Part shown: piece after piece, positions 25,477-34,049 of the stretch
Numbering within the stretch: the first letter of the stretch is position 1
Layout of the letters: each line of letters starts with the position of its first letter
Assembly: GCF_014645835.1 (NCBI RefSeq)
Contig: NZ_BMMM01000009.1
Coordinates: 177,943-241,942 of the forward strand
Origin: Streptomyces albiflavescens
GTDB lineage: Bacteria > Actinomycetota > Actinomycetes > Streptomycetales > Streptomycetaceae
Length of the DNA: 64,000 bases
Reading direction: 5' to 3'
Notes under the pieces: generated by a model
Seen by the model: only the letters and a program-made list of their open reading frames with translations
What the model was told of the DNA's origin: nothing
The model's database searches: none
Made by a program: the position numbers and the translations under genes

Positions 25477-27219
25477 TCAGGGACTGAGCTGCGACAGATG
25501 GACGTCCTTGCTCGACAGGGTCATCGGTGTCGCCGATACGGCCCGGACGCGGATGCGGGTGCCGGCTTTCGGGAGGGTGAACCTGCCGTCGGGTGGCAGG
25601 AGTCGGTAGCTGGCCGAGCCATGGCCCGGGAGCGTGGCGGGGCCGGCCGCGATGGACCAGTAGCGGCTCATGCCCTGGCCCGTGGTCAGAGTGAAGTGGG
25701 GGGCCAGGGCCGTGCCACCGAGATTGGTGACGCGGACGGTGAGTTCGGTGACGGCTCCGGTGGCGCGGCGGGCGCCGACGACGTCCATACGAAGAGGCGG
25801 TGTCCCCGTGACCGCCAGGGTCACCGCTGCGGCGGTCGGGGCCAGCAGGAGCGCGGCCGCGGCCACCCGGGCCCCTCGCTTGTGCCGGCCGCGCAGGAAG
25901 GCGGGGCGGGGCTGCCACGCGGTGGTGAAGGACTGCCAGGGGGCGGTGACGGCCGCGGCCAGCCACAGCGGAGTCATCATCAGGTAGTAGCCGTCCTGCG
26001 AGCGCGTCGCCACATAGAACGCGCACCAGGGCAGCACCGTCGCCGCCGGCCCCAGCCGCCGAACGAACAGGACGAAGAGGCCCAGCAGTCCGACGGCCAG
26101 CAGCAGACTCGCGTGGGAGTACCAGGTCAGCCGGTCGCTGCCGTCGGTGAAGTAGAGCGCGAGGCCGACCAGGCCCTGGCCGTGGATGTTCGCCTTCTGG
26201 GTGAGCGGGAGCGCGATGCCGGAGATCCATGAGCGGGGCTCGCTCACGATGAAGTAGGCGTTGATCAGCAGCCAGGTCGTGGCGGCCACGCCGACGATCC
26301 GGCCCACGGCGACCGCGGCGGCGCGCGGGCCCAGCTCACCGCGGCGCAGCGCGTAGACCCCGGCCAGCAGGAACGGCGTGAGGAACCAGGGCAGTTGCTG
26401 GGCCGCGCAGGCCGCGCCCAGGCACGCCGCCCGCAGCCAGTCGCCGCGGCCGCCGCCCCCCATCCGCGGCCAGCCCGTCACCACCGGGATGAGCAGGGCG
26501 CAGGCGACGATCGCCGGGTAGCCGAGCCGGGCGTACGCGGGCAGCAGACCGAAGCCGAGGCAGACCAGGGTGGCCGCGGAACGCCACTGCACCGGCAGCA
26601 TCCGCCACATCACGATCGCGCCCAGGATCAGCGCTCCGGCGCTGACCGTGATCGCCGCGGCCGGGCCGTGGCCGATCCAGAGCAGCGGCGCGGTGAGCAT
26701 CAGGGTCAGCGGCGGATAGCCGTACGTGTAGTCGTAGCCGCCGTTCATCGTCGCGGTGAGGGCGACGCCGTGACCGAAGAGCCAGGGCCACGGCCGCCCG
26801 TAGACCTGGTGCCCGGCGAGGAACTCGTGGGCGGCCTGTGTGGTGAGGACCGACTCGTCGCTGCCGCTGTGGTACATGACAAACCCGCACACGGCGAGCG
26901 TCACGGCGGTCACCAGGACGCACAGGTCGAGCCGGGCCAGCGTACGGCCCCTGCGCACGACCAGGGTCAGGACGCCCGTCACGAGGATCGAGGCGTAGCA
27001 GAGCGAGACGATGGCGGCCACGACGAGACGGTGGCTCGCGGCCTGCGCCCACAAGGGGCGCGTGCCGATGAAGAGGCTGATGTCGGCGAGCAGGGTCAGG
27101 ACACGATGCCACTGGGCGGGCGCCTCGTCCGGGTGCCACTGCGCGGGCGCCCCGTCGGGCGAGGCTTTCGAAGGGGCCTGCCGACCGGTGGGCGACAGTC
27201 TGGTTTCTGCCAAGTACAC
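25477..27219 (-). CDS. Multi-spanning membrane protein, glycosyltransferase-87-like
   Basis: A 580-residue protein from GTG 27219 with about twelve membrane helices and a C-terminal ~130-residue soluble beta-rich domain (VTELTVRVTNLGGTALAPHF, SIAAGPATLPGHGSASYRLL). The outer-loop acidic residues after helix 2 (MYHSGSDESVLTTQAAHEFL, then YDYTYGYPPLTLML) resemble polyprenyl-phosphate-dependent mannosyl/arabinosyltransferases of the GT87/DUF2029 type. Membrane glycosyltransferase is the best guess; the family assignment is moderate. Confidence 0.65.
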   Translation of the reverse strand: MYLAETRLSPTGRQAPSKASPDGAPAQWHPDEAPAQWHRVLTLLADISLFIGTRPLWAQAASHRLVVAAIVSLCYASILVTGVLTLVVRRGRTLARLDLCVLVTAVTLAVCGFVMYHSGSDESVLTTQAAHEFLAGHQVYGRPWPWLFGHGVALTATMNGGYDYTYGYPPLTLMLTAPLLWIGHGPAAAITVSAGALILGAIVMWRMLPVQWRSAATLVCLGFGLLPAYARLGYPAIVACALLIPVVTGWPRMGGGGRGDWLRAACLGAACAAQQLPWFLTPFLLAGVYALRRGELGPRAAAVAVGRIVGVAATTWLLINAYFIVSEPRSWISGIALPLTQKANIHGQGLVGLALYFTDGSDRLTWYSHASLLLAVGLLGLFVLFVRRLGPAATVLPWCAFYVATRSQDGYYLMMTPLWLAAAVTAPWQSFTTAWQPRPAFLRGRHKRGARVAAAALLLAPTAAAVTLAVTGTPPLRMDVVGARRATGAVTELTVRVTNLGGTALAPHFTLTTGQGMSRYWSIAAGPATLPGHGSASYRLLPPDGRFTLPKAGTRIRVRAVSATPMTLSSKDVHLSQLSP

Positions 27220-27316
27220 GGCTCCAGACGCTAATTCCTGCAGGTGAGCGGCGCGCCGCCGGACGTGAAGAGTCCGGTGTGAGGCGGGTAAGAAGCGCGA
27301 CCGTCCATGCCGCGTC

Positions 27317-27736
27317 TCATGCGTTGGACAGGGACACCTCGGTGGACTTGACGAGCGCCACGACCTGGGAGCCGGCGGCCAGACCGAGCTCCAGAGCCGC
27401 GTCCTTGGTGATCGCGGAGGTCAGCTCGCCGCCCGCGACCTCGACCTTGACGCGGGCCATGGCTCCGCCGGTGGTGACGTCGGTGACCGTGCCCGGTAGC
27501 TGGTTGCGGATGCTCACGCCGTCGACCGGGCCGGTGGCCAGGGACACCTCCGTCGACTTGACCAGGGCGCGCACGCTGGACCCGGTGGTCAGCCCCAGGT
27601 CCTGTACGGCCTCCTGGGTGACGGCCGCGGTGATCTCCTGGCCGCCGTCGAGACGGACCTTCACCGTCGCCATCACCTCGCCCGGAGTGACGGAGCTGAC
27701 GGTGCCGGGGAGCTGGTTGCGGATGCTCAGGCTCAT
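27317..27736 (-). CDS. Di-Mop (TOBE) molybdopterin/molybdate-binding protein
   Basis: A 139-residue protein made of two tandem Mop domains. Each begins SIRNQLPGTV (residues 4-13 and 75-84) and each ends with ALVKSTEVSL. Mop domains bind molybdate or tungstate oxyanions, and stand-alone di-Mop proteins act as molybdate stores or buffers. ATG 27736 starts exactly at the first repeat. The near-identical halves point to an internal duplication. No molybdate transporter genes are adjacent. Confidence 0.92.
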   Translation of the reverse strand: MSLSIRNQLPGTVSSVTPGEVMATVKVRLDGGQEITAAVTQEAVQDLGLTTGSSVRALVKSTEVSLATGPVDGVSIRNQLPGTVTDVTTGGAMARVKVEVAGGELTSAITKDAALELGLAAGSQVVALVKSTEVSLSNA

Positions 27737-27963
27737 GGGGGAGGCCTCGATTGCGGTGAGGGGTGGCGAGTTTGGTCGGCTATGTGCAGTTTGCCGTAAC
27801 CAGCGCTCCCGCGACCGCGTCGCGGACCGTGTCGCTGTTGGGCCGAACGGGTGACCATGCGTAAGAATTGCCCGGTGCAGACAACGAGTGCGAGCCAGCA
27901 ACAAGAGGTGTGGCGCGGAGCGCCTCGTTCAAGGGTGGCGATGGGCGACGGGTGGGAGGTCCG

Positions 27964-28353
27964 GTGAACGGCCACGACGTCACCGACGAGCAGTGGGAGG
28001 GGCTCGCCCAGGTCGTGCCGTTGCGGGGCCGCGACGCGTGGCCGTCGGCGGTCGACCACCGGTCGATACCCGAGGCCCCGACCGAGGCCCGCCGCCGTTT
28101 CGTGGTCCTGCGGGTCAATGTGTTCGCGGACGCCCGCGACGTCGCCGAGACGCTGATGGCGGGCATCCCCGTGCTGCTCGACCTGACCTCCGCGGAGACC
28201 GAAGTCGCCAAGCGAGTCCTGGACTTCAGTACGGGTGTGGTCTTCGGGCTGGCGAGCGGCATGCACCGGGTCGACCGGAACGTGTTCCTGCTGACGCCGC
28301 CGGGGACCGAGGTGCGGGGGCTGATGGAGGGGGCGGGGGTTCCCGGGGTCTGA
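27964..28353 (+). CDS. SepF-like cell division protein paralogue
   Basis: GTG 27964 gives a 129-residue protein. After ~45 polar residues comes the SepF fold: RRFVVLRVNVFADARDVAET, GIPVLLDLTSAETEVAKRVL, DFSTGVVFGLASGMHRVDRN and VFLLTPPGTEV. SepF tethers FtsZ to the membrane. This protein lacks an obvious amphipathic membrane helix at the N-terminus and is outside the division cluster, so it is probably one of the extra SepF paralogues of Streptomyces with an auxiliary role. Confidence 0.85.
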   Translation: MNGHDVTDEQWEGLAQVVPLRGRDAWPSAVDHRSIPEAPTEARRRFVVLRVNVFADARDVAETLMAGIPVLLDLTSAETEVAKRVLDFSTGVVFGLASGMHRVDRNVFLLTPPGTEVRGLMEGAGVPGV

Positions 28354-28455
28354 TCTCGCGGCCGAGGCGGCGATCGTACGGCGGGACGGGGCCCGGGCAC
28401 GGGCGGCGCGGTCCCTCGATCGTAGGAAGGTCTCCCGGGTGGAACGGTTCGCCTG

Positions 28456-29634
28456 ATGGCGGAGGCCTACCTTCCGGATATGACCGTGTCATCTCCGGAG
28501 GCCCCAGCGGCGCAGGCGCGCCCCGACCGCCCGGGCGTCACCGAGCTGCGGCTCGCCGCCTTCGCCACACACCGCCGCGTCCGGTTCCCGCTCGGACCGC
28601 TCACCCTCGTCGCCGGCCCGAGCGGCAGCGGCAAGACCGTCGCCCTGCGGGCGTACGAGGCCCTGGCGCGGCTCGGCAGCGGCGCCGAGCTCGCGGAGGT
28701 GTTCCCGGACCCGGTCACCTGCGTACCGGAACGGGCCCGGCCCGACGCCCAGCGTCGACGCGGCTTCCGTATCGGCTGCACAGTCGACGGCCCCGAGGGC
28801 CCCGTGCGGCTCGACATCGCCGTCCAGGCCGAGCCCGAACTGCGCATCGTGGGCGAGCGGTTGACGGCGAGCGGGCAGATCCTGCTGGAGACCGCGCTGC
28901 GCGACCCGGGGCGCCCGGTCGTGCAGGCGGCCTGGCACACGGGGGGCTCGTCCGTGGTGACCCGGGGCCCGCTCCCCGACGATCGCCTCGGCACCGCCCT
29001 CCTGCCCCTGCGTGTCGCGGGCCGCACGGACGGCGAACGCCAAGTCCTCGCCGCCGCCGAGCAGATGGTCCTCGCACTGCGCTCCGTCTACGCCTGCGAC
29101 CCGCGCCCGCGCCGTATGCGCACACCCGTTCCGGTCGGCTCCGGCCGCCTGCTGCGGGGCTGCGACAACCTGGCCGAAGTGCTCTGGCGTACGAGATCGG
29201 AGTGCGGCCACCGCTATGCGCATCTGGTCGCGGCGGTACGGGCCGGATGCGCGGGCACGGTCACGGACGTACTGGCCGAACCGCTCGGCGACGGCACGGT
29301 CCGCGCGCTCCTCGACCGCGGCGACGACGTGCGGACGCACCTCGGGCTGCTCGGAGACGGCGAGTTGAGGTATCTCGCGCTGGCCCTGGTGCTGCTCACC
29401 GGGCCCGGCGTGCTGGAGGTCGACCAGGCGGGAGAGGTCCCCGCGGCGCTGCAGTCGCTGACGGTCCTGGCCGACGGCTTCGACCGTTGCCTGGACGCCC
29501 GGCAGACGGGCGCGCTGGTGCGGCTGGCGGCGCGGATGTGCGAGCGCGGGCACATCCGGCTGGTGGGAGCGGTGAGCGACGCCTCTTGGGCCTTCGGGGT
29601 GGCCGGGGTCACGGTGGTAGACCTTGAGCCGTGA
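28456..29634 (+). CDS. P-loop ATPase (RecF/SMC-like)
   Basis: A 392-residue ATPase with Walker A GPSGSGKTVALRAYEALARL at about residues 55-74, right after LAAFATHRRVRFPLGPLTLV, as in the AAA_21/RecF-type ABC ATPases. Near the C-terminus ALALVLLTGPGVLEVDQAGE provides a Walker B strand with Asp-Gln in place of Asp-Glu. No coiled coil or membrane part is present. The stop overlaps the GTG of a MazG-like gene by four bases. ATG at about 28480 is an alternative start. Confidence 0.8.
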   Translation: MAEAYLPDMTVSSPEAPAAQARPDRPGVTELRLAAFATHRRVRFPLGPLTLVAGPSGSGKTVALRAYEALARLGSGAELAEVFPDPVTCVPERARPDAQRRRGFRIGCTVDGPEGPVRLDIAVQAEPELRIVGERLTASGQILLETALRDPGRPVVQAAWHTGGSSVVTRGPLPDDRLGTALLPLRVAGRTDGERQVLAAAEQMVLALRSVYACDPRPRRMRTPVPVGSGRLLRGCDNLAEVLWRTRSECGHRYAHLVAAVRAGCAGTVTDVLAEPLGDGTVRALLDRGDDVRTHLGLLGDGELRYLALALVLLTGPGVLEVDQAGEVPAALQSLTVLADGFDRCLDARQTGALVRLAARMCERGHIRLVGAVSDASWAFGVAGVTVVDLEP

Positions 29635-29972
29635 CAGAACTGGACGTAGCGAAGCTGCAGCGCAGACTGGCCGAGTTCGCGGCCGCGCGGAACTGGCAGC
29701 CGTACCACACCCCCAAGAACCTGGTCGCCGCGCTGAGCGTGGAGGCCTCCGAACTGGTCGAGATCTTCCAGTGGTTGACGCCGGAGGAGTCGGCCCGGGT
29801 CATGGACGACACGGACACCGCCCACCGCGTCACCGACGAGGTCGCGGACGTCCTGGCGTATCTGCTCCAGCTGTGCGAGGTGCTCGGCATCGACCCGCTC
29901 GCCGCGCTCGACGCGAAGATCGACCGGAACGAGCAGAGGTTTCCGGCGCCGGGGGGCCGTGAGGCGCCGTGA
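29631..29972 (+). CDS. MazG-like nucleotide pyrophosphohydrolase
   Basis: A 113-residue all-alpha NTP pyrophosphohydrolase of the RS21-C6/MazG type. The metal-binding pattern is visible as ALSVEASELVEIFQWLTPEE (the E-x2-E helix) and RVTDEVADVLAYLLQLCEVL (the E-x2-D helix). It should remove non-canonical or excess dNTPs. It starts at GTG 29631 within the stop of the ATPase gene, so the two proteins are made in fixed ratio. Functional link to the ATPase is inferred. Confidence 0.92.
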   Translation: MTELDVAKLQRRLAEFAAARNWQPYHTPKNLVAALSVEASELVEIFQWLTPEESARVMDDTDTAHRVTDEVADVLAYLLQLCEVLGIDPLAALDAKIDRNEQRFPAPGGREAP

Positions 29973-30175
29973 GGCGCTGCAAGGGGGCCGCCGCGGGGTG
30001 AGGAGCAAGCAGGTTCGTCACTCTATGGAGTTGGTGAGTTGTCCACATCCAATTCCGTGTCCACAGATTTCGGGCTTCCTCTGGCTTTTCGTCCCATCGA
30101 GCTTCACTCTGGGTAGTGGACAACGGAGTTCGGGCAGACGTGCGACAAACGCGTCGGGAAAGACGGGGGCAGCCC

Positions 30176-30655
30176 ATGGAGGCGGTGCGGCTCATCGTGG
30201 CGAGCAGGCGTGCCCTGGCGGAGAGGGGCGACACCCGGGAGGTGATGGCGGAAGCGTGGCAGGCGCAGTCCCTGGCCCAGGCGATAGGCAGCCGCCTCGC
30301 CGTCTCCGGACCCCCTGAACTCCGAGGCGAGGCCCTTGGCCTGACCGAGCTGGCGGGCCGGGGCTGCGGAGTCCTCGACACTCCCGCCCTCGGCCTGGGT
30401 GCCTTACGCGCAGCCCAGCTCACCGAGTTGGGCGACGCCCGCGAGGCGCTGCTCAGCCTCGGCGGTCTCCTCGGCGAGGTCGGCATTGCCCTCGTCGGGA
30501 TCGCCTGCGCGGCGGACGACGAGGGGACGTACTGGCAGTGCATGGAGGCCATCGACGCGGCGGACGAATCCCGTGACCGGGTACGGGAGATGCTGAGACG
30601 GCTGGCGGTGCGGGACGAGAAGAGGGTCGTGGAACCGGATTCGGCGGCGGGGTAG
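30176..30655 (+). CDS. Conserved Streptomyces hypothetical (DUF6099-like)
   Basis: ATG 30176 gives a 159-residue, Ala/Leu-rich, helical protein with no membrane segment (MEAVRLIVASRRALAERGDT, EAWQAQSLAQAIGSRLAVSG). The DUF6099 label is from memory of Streptomyces proteins with the same opening and is not certain. The in-frame start at 30116 would add 20 residues that do not look coding. It follows the ATPase/MazG pair with a 200-bp gap and its own likely promoter. Confidence 0.7.
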   Translation: MEAVRLIVASRRALAERGDTREVMAEAWQAQSLAQAIGSRLAVSGPPELRGEALGLTELAGRGCGVLDTPALGLGALRAAQLTELGDAREALLSLGGLLGEVGIALVGIACAADDEGTYWQCMEAIDAADESRDRVREMLRRLAVRDEKRVVEPDSAAG

Positions 30656-30676
30656 CTGTGTTCGCCCCTTGCGCAC

Positions 30677-30782
30677 GTACCTGGGGGCTCCGCCCCGCAA
30701 GGGGCGCGAGGAACTGCGCGACCAGCCCCCACCCAGCCGCAGCCGAAGGACCACGCGGGGGTCTGGGGCGGAGCCCAGGTAC
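30677..30782. repeat. Streptomyces-type intergenic inverted repeat
   Basis: GTACCTGGGGGCTCCGCCCC (30677-30696) is inverted as GGGGCGGAGCCCAGGTAC (30765-30782). Between them is the GCGCGAGGAACTGCGCGACC segment, which I recall as a very frequent intergenic sequence in Streptomyces genomes. It lies between two 3' ends and may act as a bidirectional terminator. Confidence 0.7.
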
Positions 30783-30823
30783 AGGACGGGTAGCGGCGGA
30801 GGGGGCGAAAACCCTTCTGAGCC

Positions 30824-31090
30824 TCAGCCGTGGTCCACCTCGCCCGATCCCCTGGCCCGGCCGCCCGAAAGTTCCGCGTCCAACTGGGTCAGATCCGCGT
30901 TGAGCGCAGCCATCAGCTCCTCCATCTGCTGGAGCAGCCCCTTCGGCGGTGCGGACGCGCCCTGTTGCGGCACGGCTTCCTGGGACACGACGGCCTCCTC
31001 GGCCCGCCCCGGGGGAGGGCCACTGACAAAGGTGACGCCCCGGCGACCGCCGGCGACGGGCGCCGGGCGGTCCGGCTCCGCCCGAGCCAA
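30824..31090 (-). CDS. Small hypothetical protein with helical C-terminal segment
   Basis: An 88-residue frame. The first ~45 residues are low-complexity; the second half has a clean amphipathic helix (GLLQQMEELMAALNADLTQL) that could dimerise. A later GTG (about residue 34, reading VSQEAVPQQ) would give a ~54-residue protein that fits the coding-like part better. No family recognised. Confidence 0.45.
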   Translation of the reverse strand: MARAEPDRPAPVAGGRRGVTFVSGPPPGRAEEAVVSQEAVPQQGASAPPKGLLQQMEELMAALNADLTQLDAELSGGRARGSGEVDHG

Positions 31091-31210
31091 CGATCACCAC
31101 CGACCCGAGTCACTGGCACGGACCCGCCCACCCGTCGGGTTGACGGATTTTCACCCGACCGGGGACCCAAGTTCCGGCAGGACGGCGGGGTTGACTCGGC
31201 GCTCGGTGCT

Positions 31211-32134
31211 CTACCCGAGCTGGGACATCACCTCGGTCGCGATCAACTCCAGGTGATCCAGGTCGTCGAGGTCCAGCATCTGAAGGTACATCCGCTGCGA
31301 TCCAGCGGCCTGGTACTGAGCGATCCGCTCGACCACTTCTGCGGGCGAGCCCGCGAGCCCGTTCGCCTTCAGTTCCTCGGCGTCACGCCCAATGGCGTCG
31401 GCCCGACGCTTCACCTCGCTGTCGGTCTTCCCGACACAGGCGACGAGCGCGTTGGAGTACACCAGCTCGTCCCCCTTGCGCCCGGCCTGCTCGGCCGCCG
31501 CGCGCACCCGGGCGAACTGCTGCTCCGTGTCCGCGACGGACGCGAAGGGGATGTTGAACTCGTCGGCGTACCGCGCCGCGAGCGCCGGTGTCCGCTTGGC
31601 TCCATGTCCGCCGATGATGACGGGCACCCTCGACTGCGCGGGCTTCGGCAGCGCGGGCGACTCCTTGAGCTGGTAGTACTTCCCGTCGAAGGCGAACCGC
31701 TCGCCGACGGGCGTGGCCCACAGACCGGTGACGATGGCGAGCTGTTCCTCCAGCCGGCCGAACTTCTCCTTCGGGAACGGAATGCCGTACGCCTCGTGCT
31801 CGGCCTCGTACCAGCCGGACCCGAGGCCGAGCTCCACGCGCCCGCCCGACATCTCGTCGACCTGCGCCACGTGGATCGCGAGAACGCCGGGCAGCCGGAA
31901 GGTCCCGGCGGTCATCAGCGTGCCGAGGCGGATGCGGCTGGTCTCACGGGCGAGTCCGGCAAGCGTGATCCATGCGTCGGTGGGCCCGGGGAGGCCGCTG
32001 ACGGATCCCATGTGCAAGTAATGGTCCGAGCGGAAAAAGGCTCCGTAGTTGAGGTCTTCAGCGGCCTTGGCGACGCGGAGCAGCGTCTCGTAGGTGGCGC
32101 CTTGCTGCGGTTCTGTGAAGACTCGAAGATCCAT
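31211..32134 (-). CDS. LLM-class F420-dependent oxidoreductase
   Basis: A 307-residue luciferase-like TIM barrel. It opens MDLRVFTEPQQGATYETLLR and carries the typical FRSDHYLH, RIRLGTLMTAGTFRLPGVLA, GRVELGLGSGWYEAEHEAYG and VPVIIGGHGAKRTPALAARY blocks of actinobacterial F420-dependent family members. ATG 32134 is preferred to 32149 since MDLR is the family's usual beginning. It should carry out a hydride transfer with coenzyme F420; the substrate is unknown. It is monocistronic. Confidence 0.92.
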   Translation of the reverse strand: MDLRVFTEPQQGATYETLLRVAKAAEDLNYGAFFRSDHYLHMGSVSGLPGPTDAWITLAGLARETSRIRLGTLMTAGTFRLPGVLAIHVAQVDEMSGGRVELGLGSGWYEAEHEAYGIPFPKEKFGRLEEQLAIVTGLWATPVGERFAFDGKYYQLKESPALPKPAQSRVPVIIGGHGAKRTPALAARYADEFNIPFASVADTEQQFARVRAAAEQAGRKGDELVYSNALVACVGKTDSEVKRRADAIGRDAEELKANGLAGSPAEVVERIAQYQAAGSQRMYLQMLDLDDLDHLELIATEVMSQLG

Positions 32135-32231
32135 GCATCCATCATGCACCGGTCACAACTGCCGTCCCGCCTTGAACCGCTGGCACACCCGCAACCATGG
32201 ACCGACTTCGGCTCGGGGCAGGTGAGGCACC

Positions 32232-32717
32232 CTAGGTGGCGGGCTCTGCGGGCTCCGCGGGCTCGGCGGTCCAAGTGATCCGAGGGGGCTCGACCCGCGC
32301 GCACAAGGGGTTGCCGCATGCGTCGGTCAGGCCGAGGCGTCCGACCAACAGGCCCTCGCGCGCCGCCGCGGCGAGCACCTCGGCGGGGACGGAGTCGAGC
32401 ATGAGCTTGGCGCGACGGAACATCGTGAAGGTGCCGGACTCGTCGACCGTGCCCCACGACAGGTAGATGAACCGGCGGCCCAGACGGTTCTGCACATAGG
32501 GGCCCTGCACATCGGTGCCGGTCGGCGAGGCGGTCGCGGTGCACTCCAGGGTCCAGGTCGCGGACGCGGCGTCGCCCGGCTGTGGTTCGAGGAGTTCGGC
32601 CGGACGGTCGCGGCGTTGGACGGCGACATGGATGTTGTCGTACGCGGAGACGTTGCCGTCGGCGGGGGCAGGGCAGGTGAGTCCGGGCAGGTCGACGGCG
32701 TCGATACGGATGCGCAT
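32232..32717 (-). CDS. DUF5990-type protein
   Basis: A 161-residue soluble beta-rich protein starting MRIRIDAVDLPGLTCPAPA and containing NIHVAVQRRDRPAELLEP, GPYVQNRLGRRFIYLSWG and FRRAKLMLDSVPAEVLAAA. This fits the DUF5990 family, small proteins with no known role. ATG 32726 (MAGMRIRI) is an equally possible start three codons upstream. It is divergent from the alpha/beta hydrolase gene. Confidence 0.8.
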   Translation of the reverse strand: MRIRIDAVDLPGLTCPAPADGNVSAYDNIHVAVQRRDRPAELLEPQPGDAASATWTLECTATASPTGTDVQGPYVQNRLGRRFIYLSWGTVDESGTFTMFRRAKLMLDSVPAEVLAAAAREGLLVGRLGLTDACGNPLCARVEPPRITWTAEPAEPAEPAT

Positions 32718-32897
32718 ACCGGCCATCATCCCCGGGGCGGGCGGCGTGGTCGTACGCGGCTCACCTGTTCTCGACCGCGGGCCGTTCGCCGTGGAGCCGA
32801 ATTGCCGAATCGGCAACAAGCCTCGCGAGGGCCGCGCGAGTGTCACAGCATCGGGAATCGATCCCGGCCAGGACAGCCGGCGAAACGTGGAGGATTC

Positions 32898-33884
32898 ATG
32901 TCGCAGCAGACCGTGGACGTCACCCACCGGATCGTCTCAGCCCCCGCGGGCCGGATCCACCTCGTGGAGCAGGGCGCTGGGCCGCTGGTGCTGCTCGTGC
33001 ACGGGTTCCCGGAGTCCTGGTACTCCTGGCGCCGTCAGCTGCCGGTACTGGCCGAGGCCGGGTACCGCGCGGTCGCCGTCGACGTGCGCGGTTACGGCCG
33101 TTCGTCCAAGCCCGATGCCACGGACGCGTACCGCATGCTCGAACTGGTCGAGGACAACGCGGCGGTGGTACGGGCCCTCGGTGAGCGGCGCGCGGTGATC
33201 GTCGGGCACGACTGGGGGGCGACCATCGCCGCCCACTCGGCCCTGGTCCGACCGGACGTGTTCCGCGCCGTGGGGCTGCTCAGCGTGCCCTACGCTCCTC
33301 CTGGCGGGCCGCGGCCCAGCGAGGTCTTCGCGCGGATGAGCGGGGGCGGGGGAGACGAGTTCTACGTCTCCTACTTCCAGGAGCCCGGGCGCGCCGAGGC
33401 CGAGATCGAGCCGGACGTACGCGGCTGGCTCGCGGGTTTCTACGCCGCCCTGTCCGCCGACACCATGCCCCGACCCGGCGCGCCCGACCCCCACTTCGTG
33501 GGCCGGGGCGGGACGCTGCGCGCCCGGTTCCCCGCCGGTCCGTTGCCCGCCTGGCTCAGTGAGAAGGATCTCGCGGTCTACGCCGAGGAGTTCGAGCGGA
33601 CCGGTATGACCGGGCCGCTCAACCGCTACCGGAACATGGACCGGGACTGGGAAGACCTCGCCGACTTCGAGGGCGCCCCCATCACCCAGCCGTCCCTCTT
33701 CATCGGCGGGGGCCTGGACGCCTCCACCACGTGGATGGCCGACGCGATCAAGGCCTATCCCGCCACCCTGCCCGGCCTGGTCTCCTCCCATGTCCTCGAG
33801 GGCTGCGGCCACTGGATCCAGCAGGAGCGTCCTGCCGAGATCAACCGGCTCCTGACCGACTGGCTCGCGTCCCTGCCGTCCTGA
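32898..33884 (+). CDS. Alpha/beta hydrolase, epoxide-hydrolase-like
   Basis: A 328-residue enzyme with the soluble epoxide hydrolase pattern. The oxyanion motif is LVLLVHGFPESWYSWRRQLP, the nucleophile elbow is AVIVGHDWGATIAAH (Asp in G-H-D-W-G), a cap domain lies in the middle, and the catalytic His is in LEGCGHWIQQERPAE. The cap Tyr that protonates the epoxide is probably within LNRYRNMDRDW. ATG 32898 has GTGGAGG upstream. It may detoxify epoxides or be a haloalkane-type hydrolase, though Asp-Trp favours epoxide. Confidence 0.92.
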   Translation: MSQQTVDVTHRIVSAPAGRIHLVEQGAGPLVLLVHGFPESWYSWRRQLPVLAEAGYRAVAVDVRGYGRSSKPDATDAYRMLELVEDNAAVVRALGERRAVIVGHDWGATIAAHSALVRPDVFRAVGLLSVPYAPPGGPRPSEVFARMSGGGGDEFYVSYFQEPGRAEAEIEPDVRGWLAGFYAALSADTMPRPGAPDPHFVGRGGTLRARFPAGPLPAWLSEKDLAVYAEEFERTGMTGPLNRYRNMDRDWEDLADFEGAPITQPSLFIGGGLDASTTWMADAIKAYPATLPGLVSSHVLEGCGHWIQQERPAEINRLLTDWLASLPS

Positions 33885-33902
33885 GGGATCCTGTCCATCA
33901 AT

Positions 33903-33936
33903 GGCCCCAGGCCTCCGTTTCCGGAGGCCCGGGGCT
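33903..33936 (+). terminator. Terminator after the epoxide-hydrolase-like gene
   Basis: GGCCTCCG-TTTC-CGGAGGCC forms an 8-bp perfect stem with a four-base loop, extended by CCCC/GGGG with one mismatch, 20 bp after the stop and followed by CTTTG. Confidence 0.85.
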
Positions 33937-33979
33937 TTGTCGTCGGGCCCCCGACCACGCGTCGGCTCGGCTTGGCGGA

Positions 33980-34029
33980 ATACGGGTGGGGGTATACGCT
34001 GCTGCAGATGGATACCCCCCCCTGGTATC
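33980..34029. promoter_or_regulatory. CstR/CsoR-type operators before the MBL-rhodanese gene
   Basis: Two elements lie in the 70 bp before the start. ATACGGGTGGGGGTAT (33980-33995) recurs exactly at 37089-37104 before the MMPL gene. GATACC-N7-GGTATC (34011-34029) is an inverted repeat with a C-run centre, as known for CsoR-family operators. Control by the CstR-type protein encoded at 39457 is inferred. Confidence 0.7.
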
Positions 34030-34049
34030 TGACGTGAGGAGGAAAGCAC

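Noticed and set aside
25202..26230. 342-residue minus-strand frame overlapping the SDR and membrane protein genes
   Set aside because: Its residues are alternate-frame readings of two well-supported genes on the same strand.
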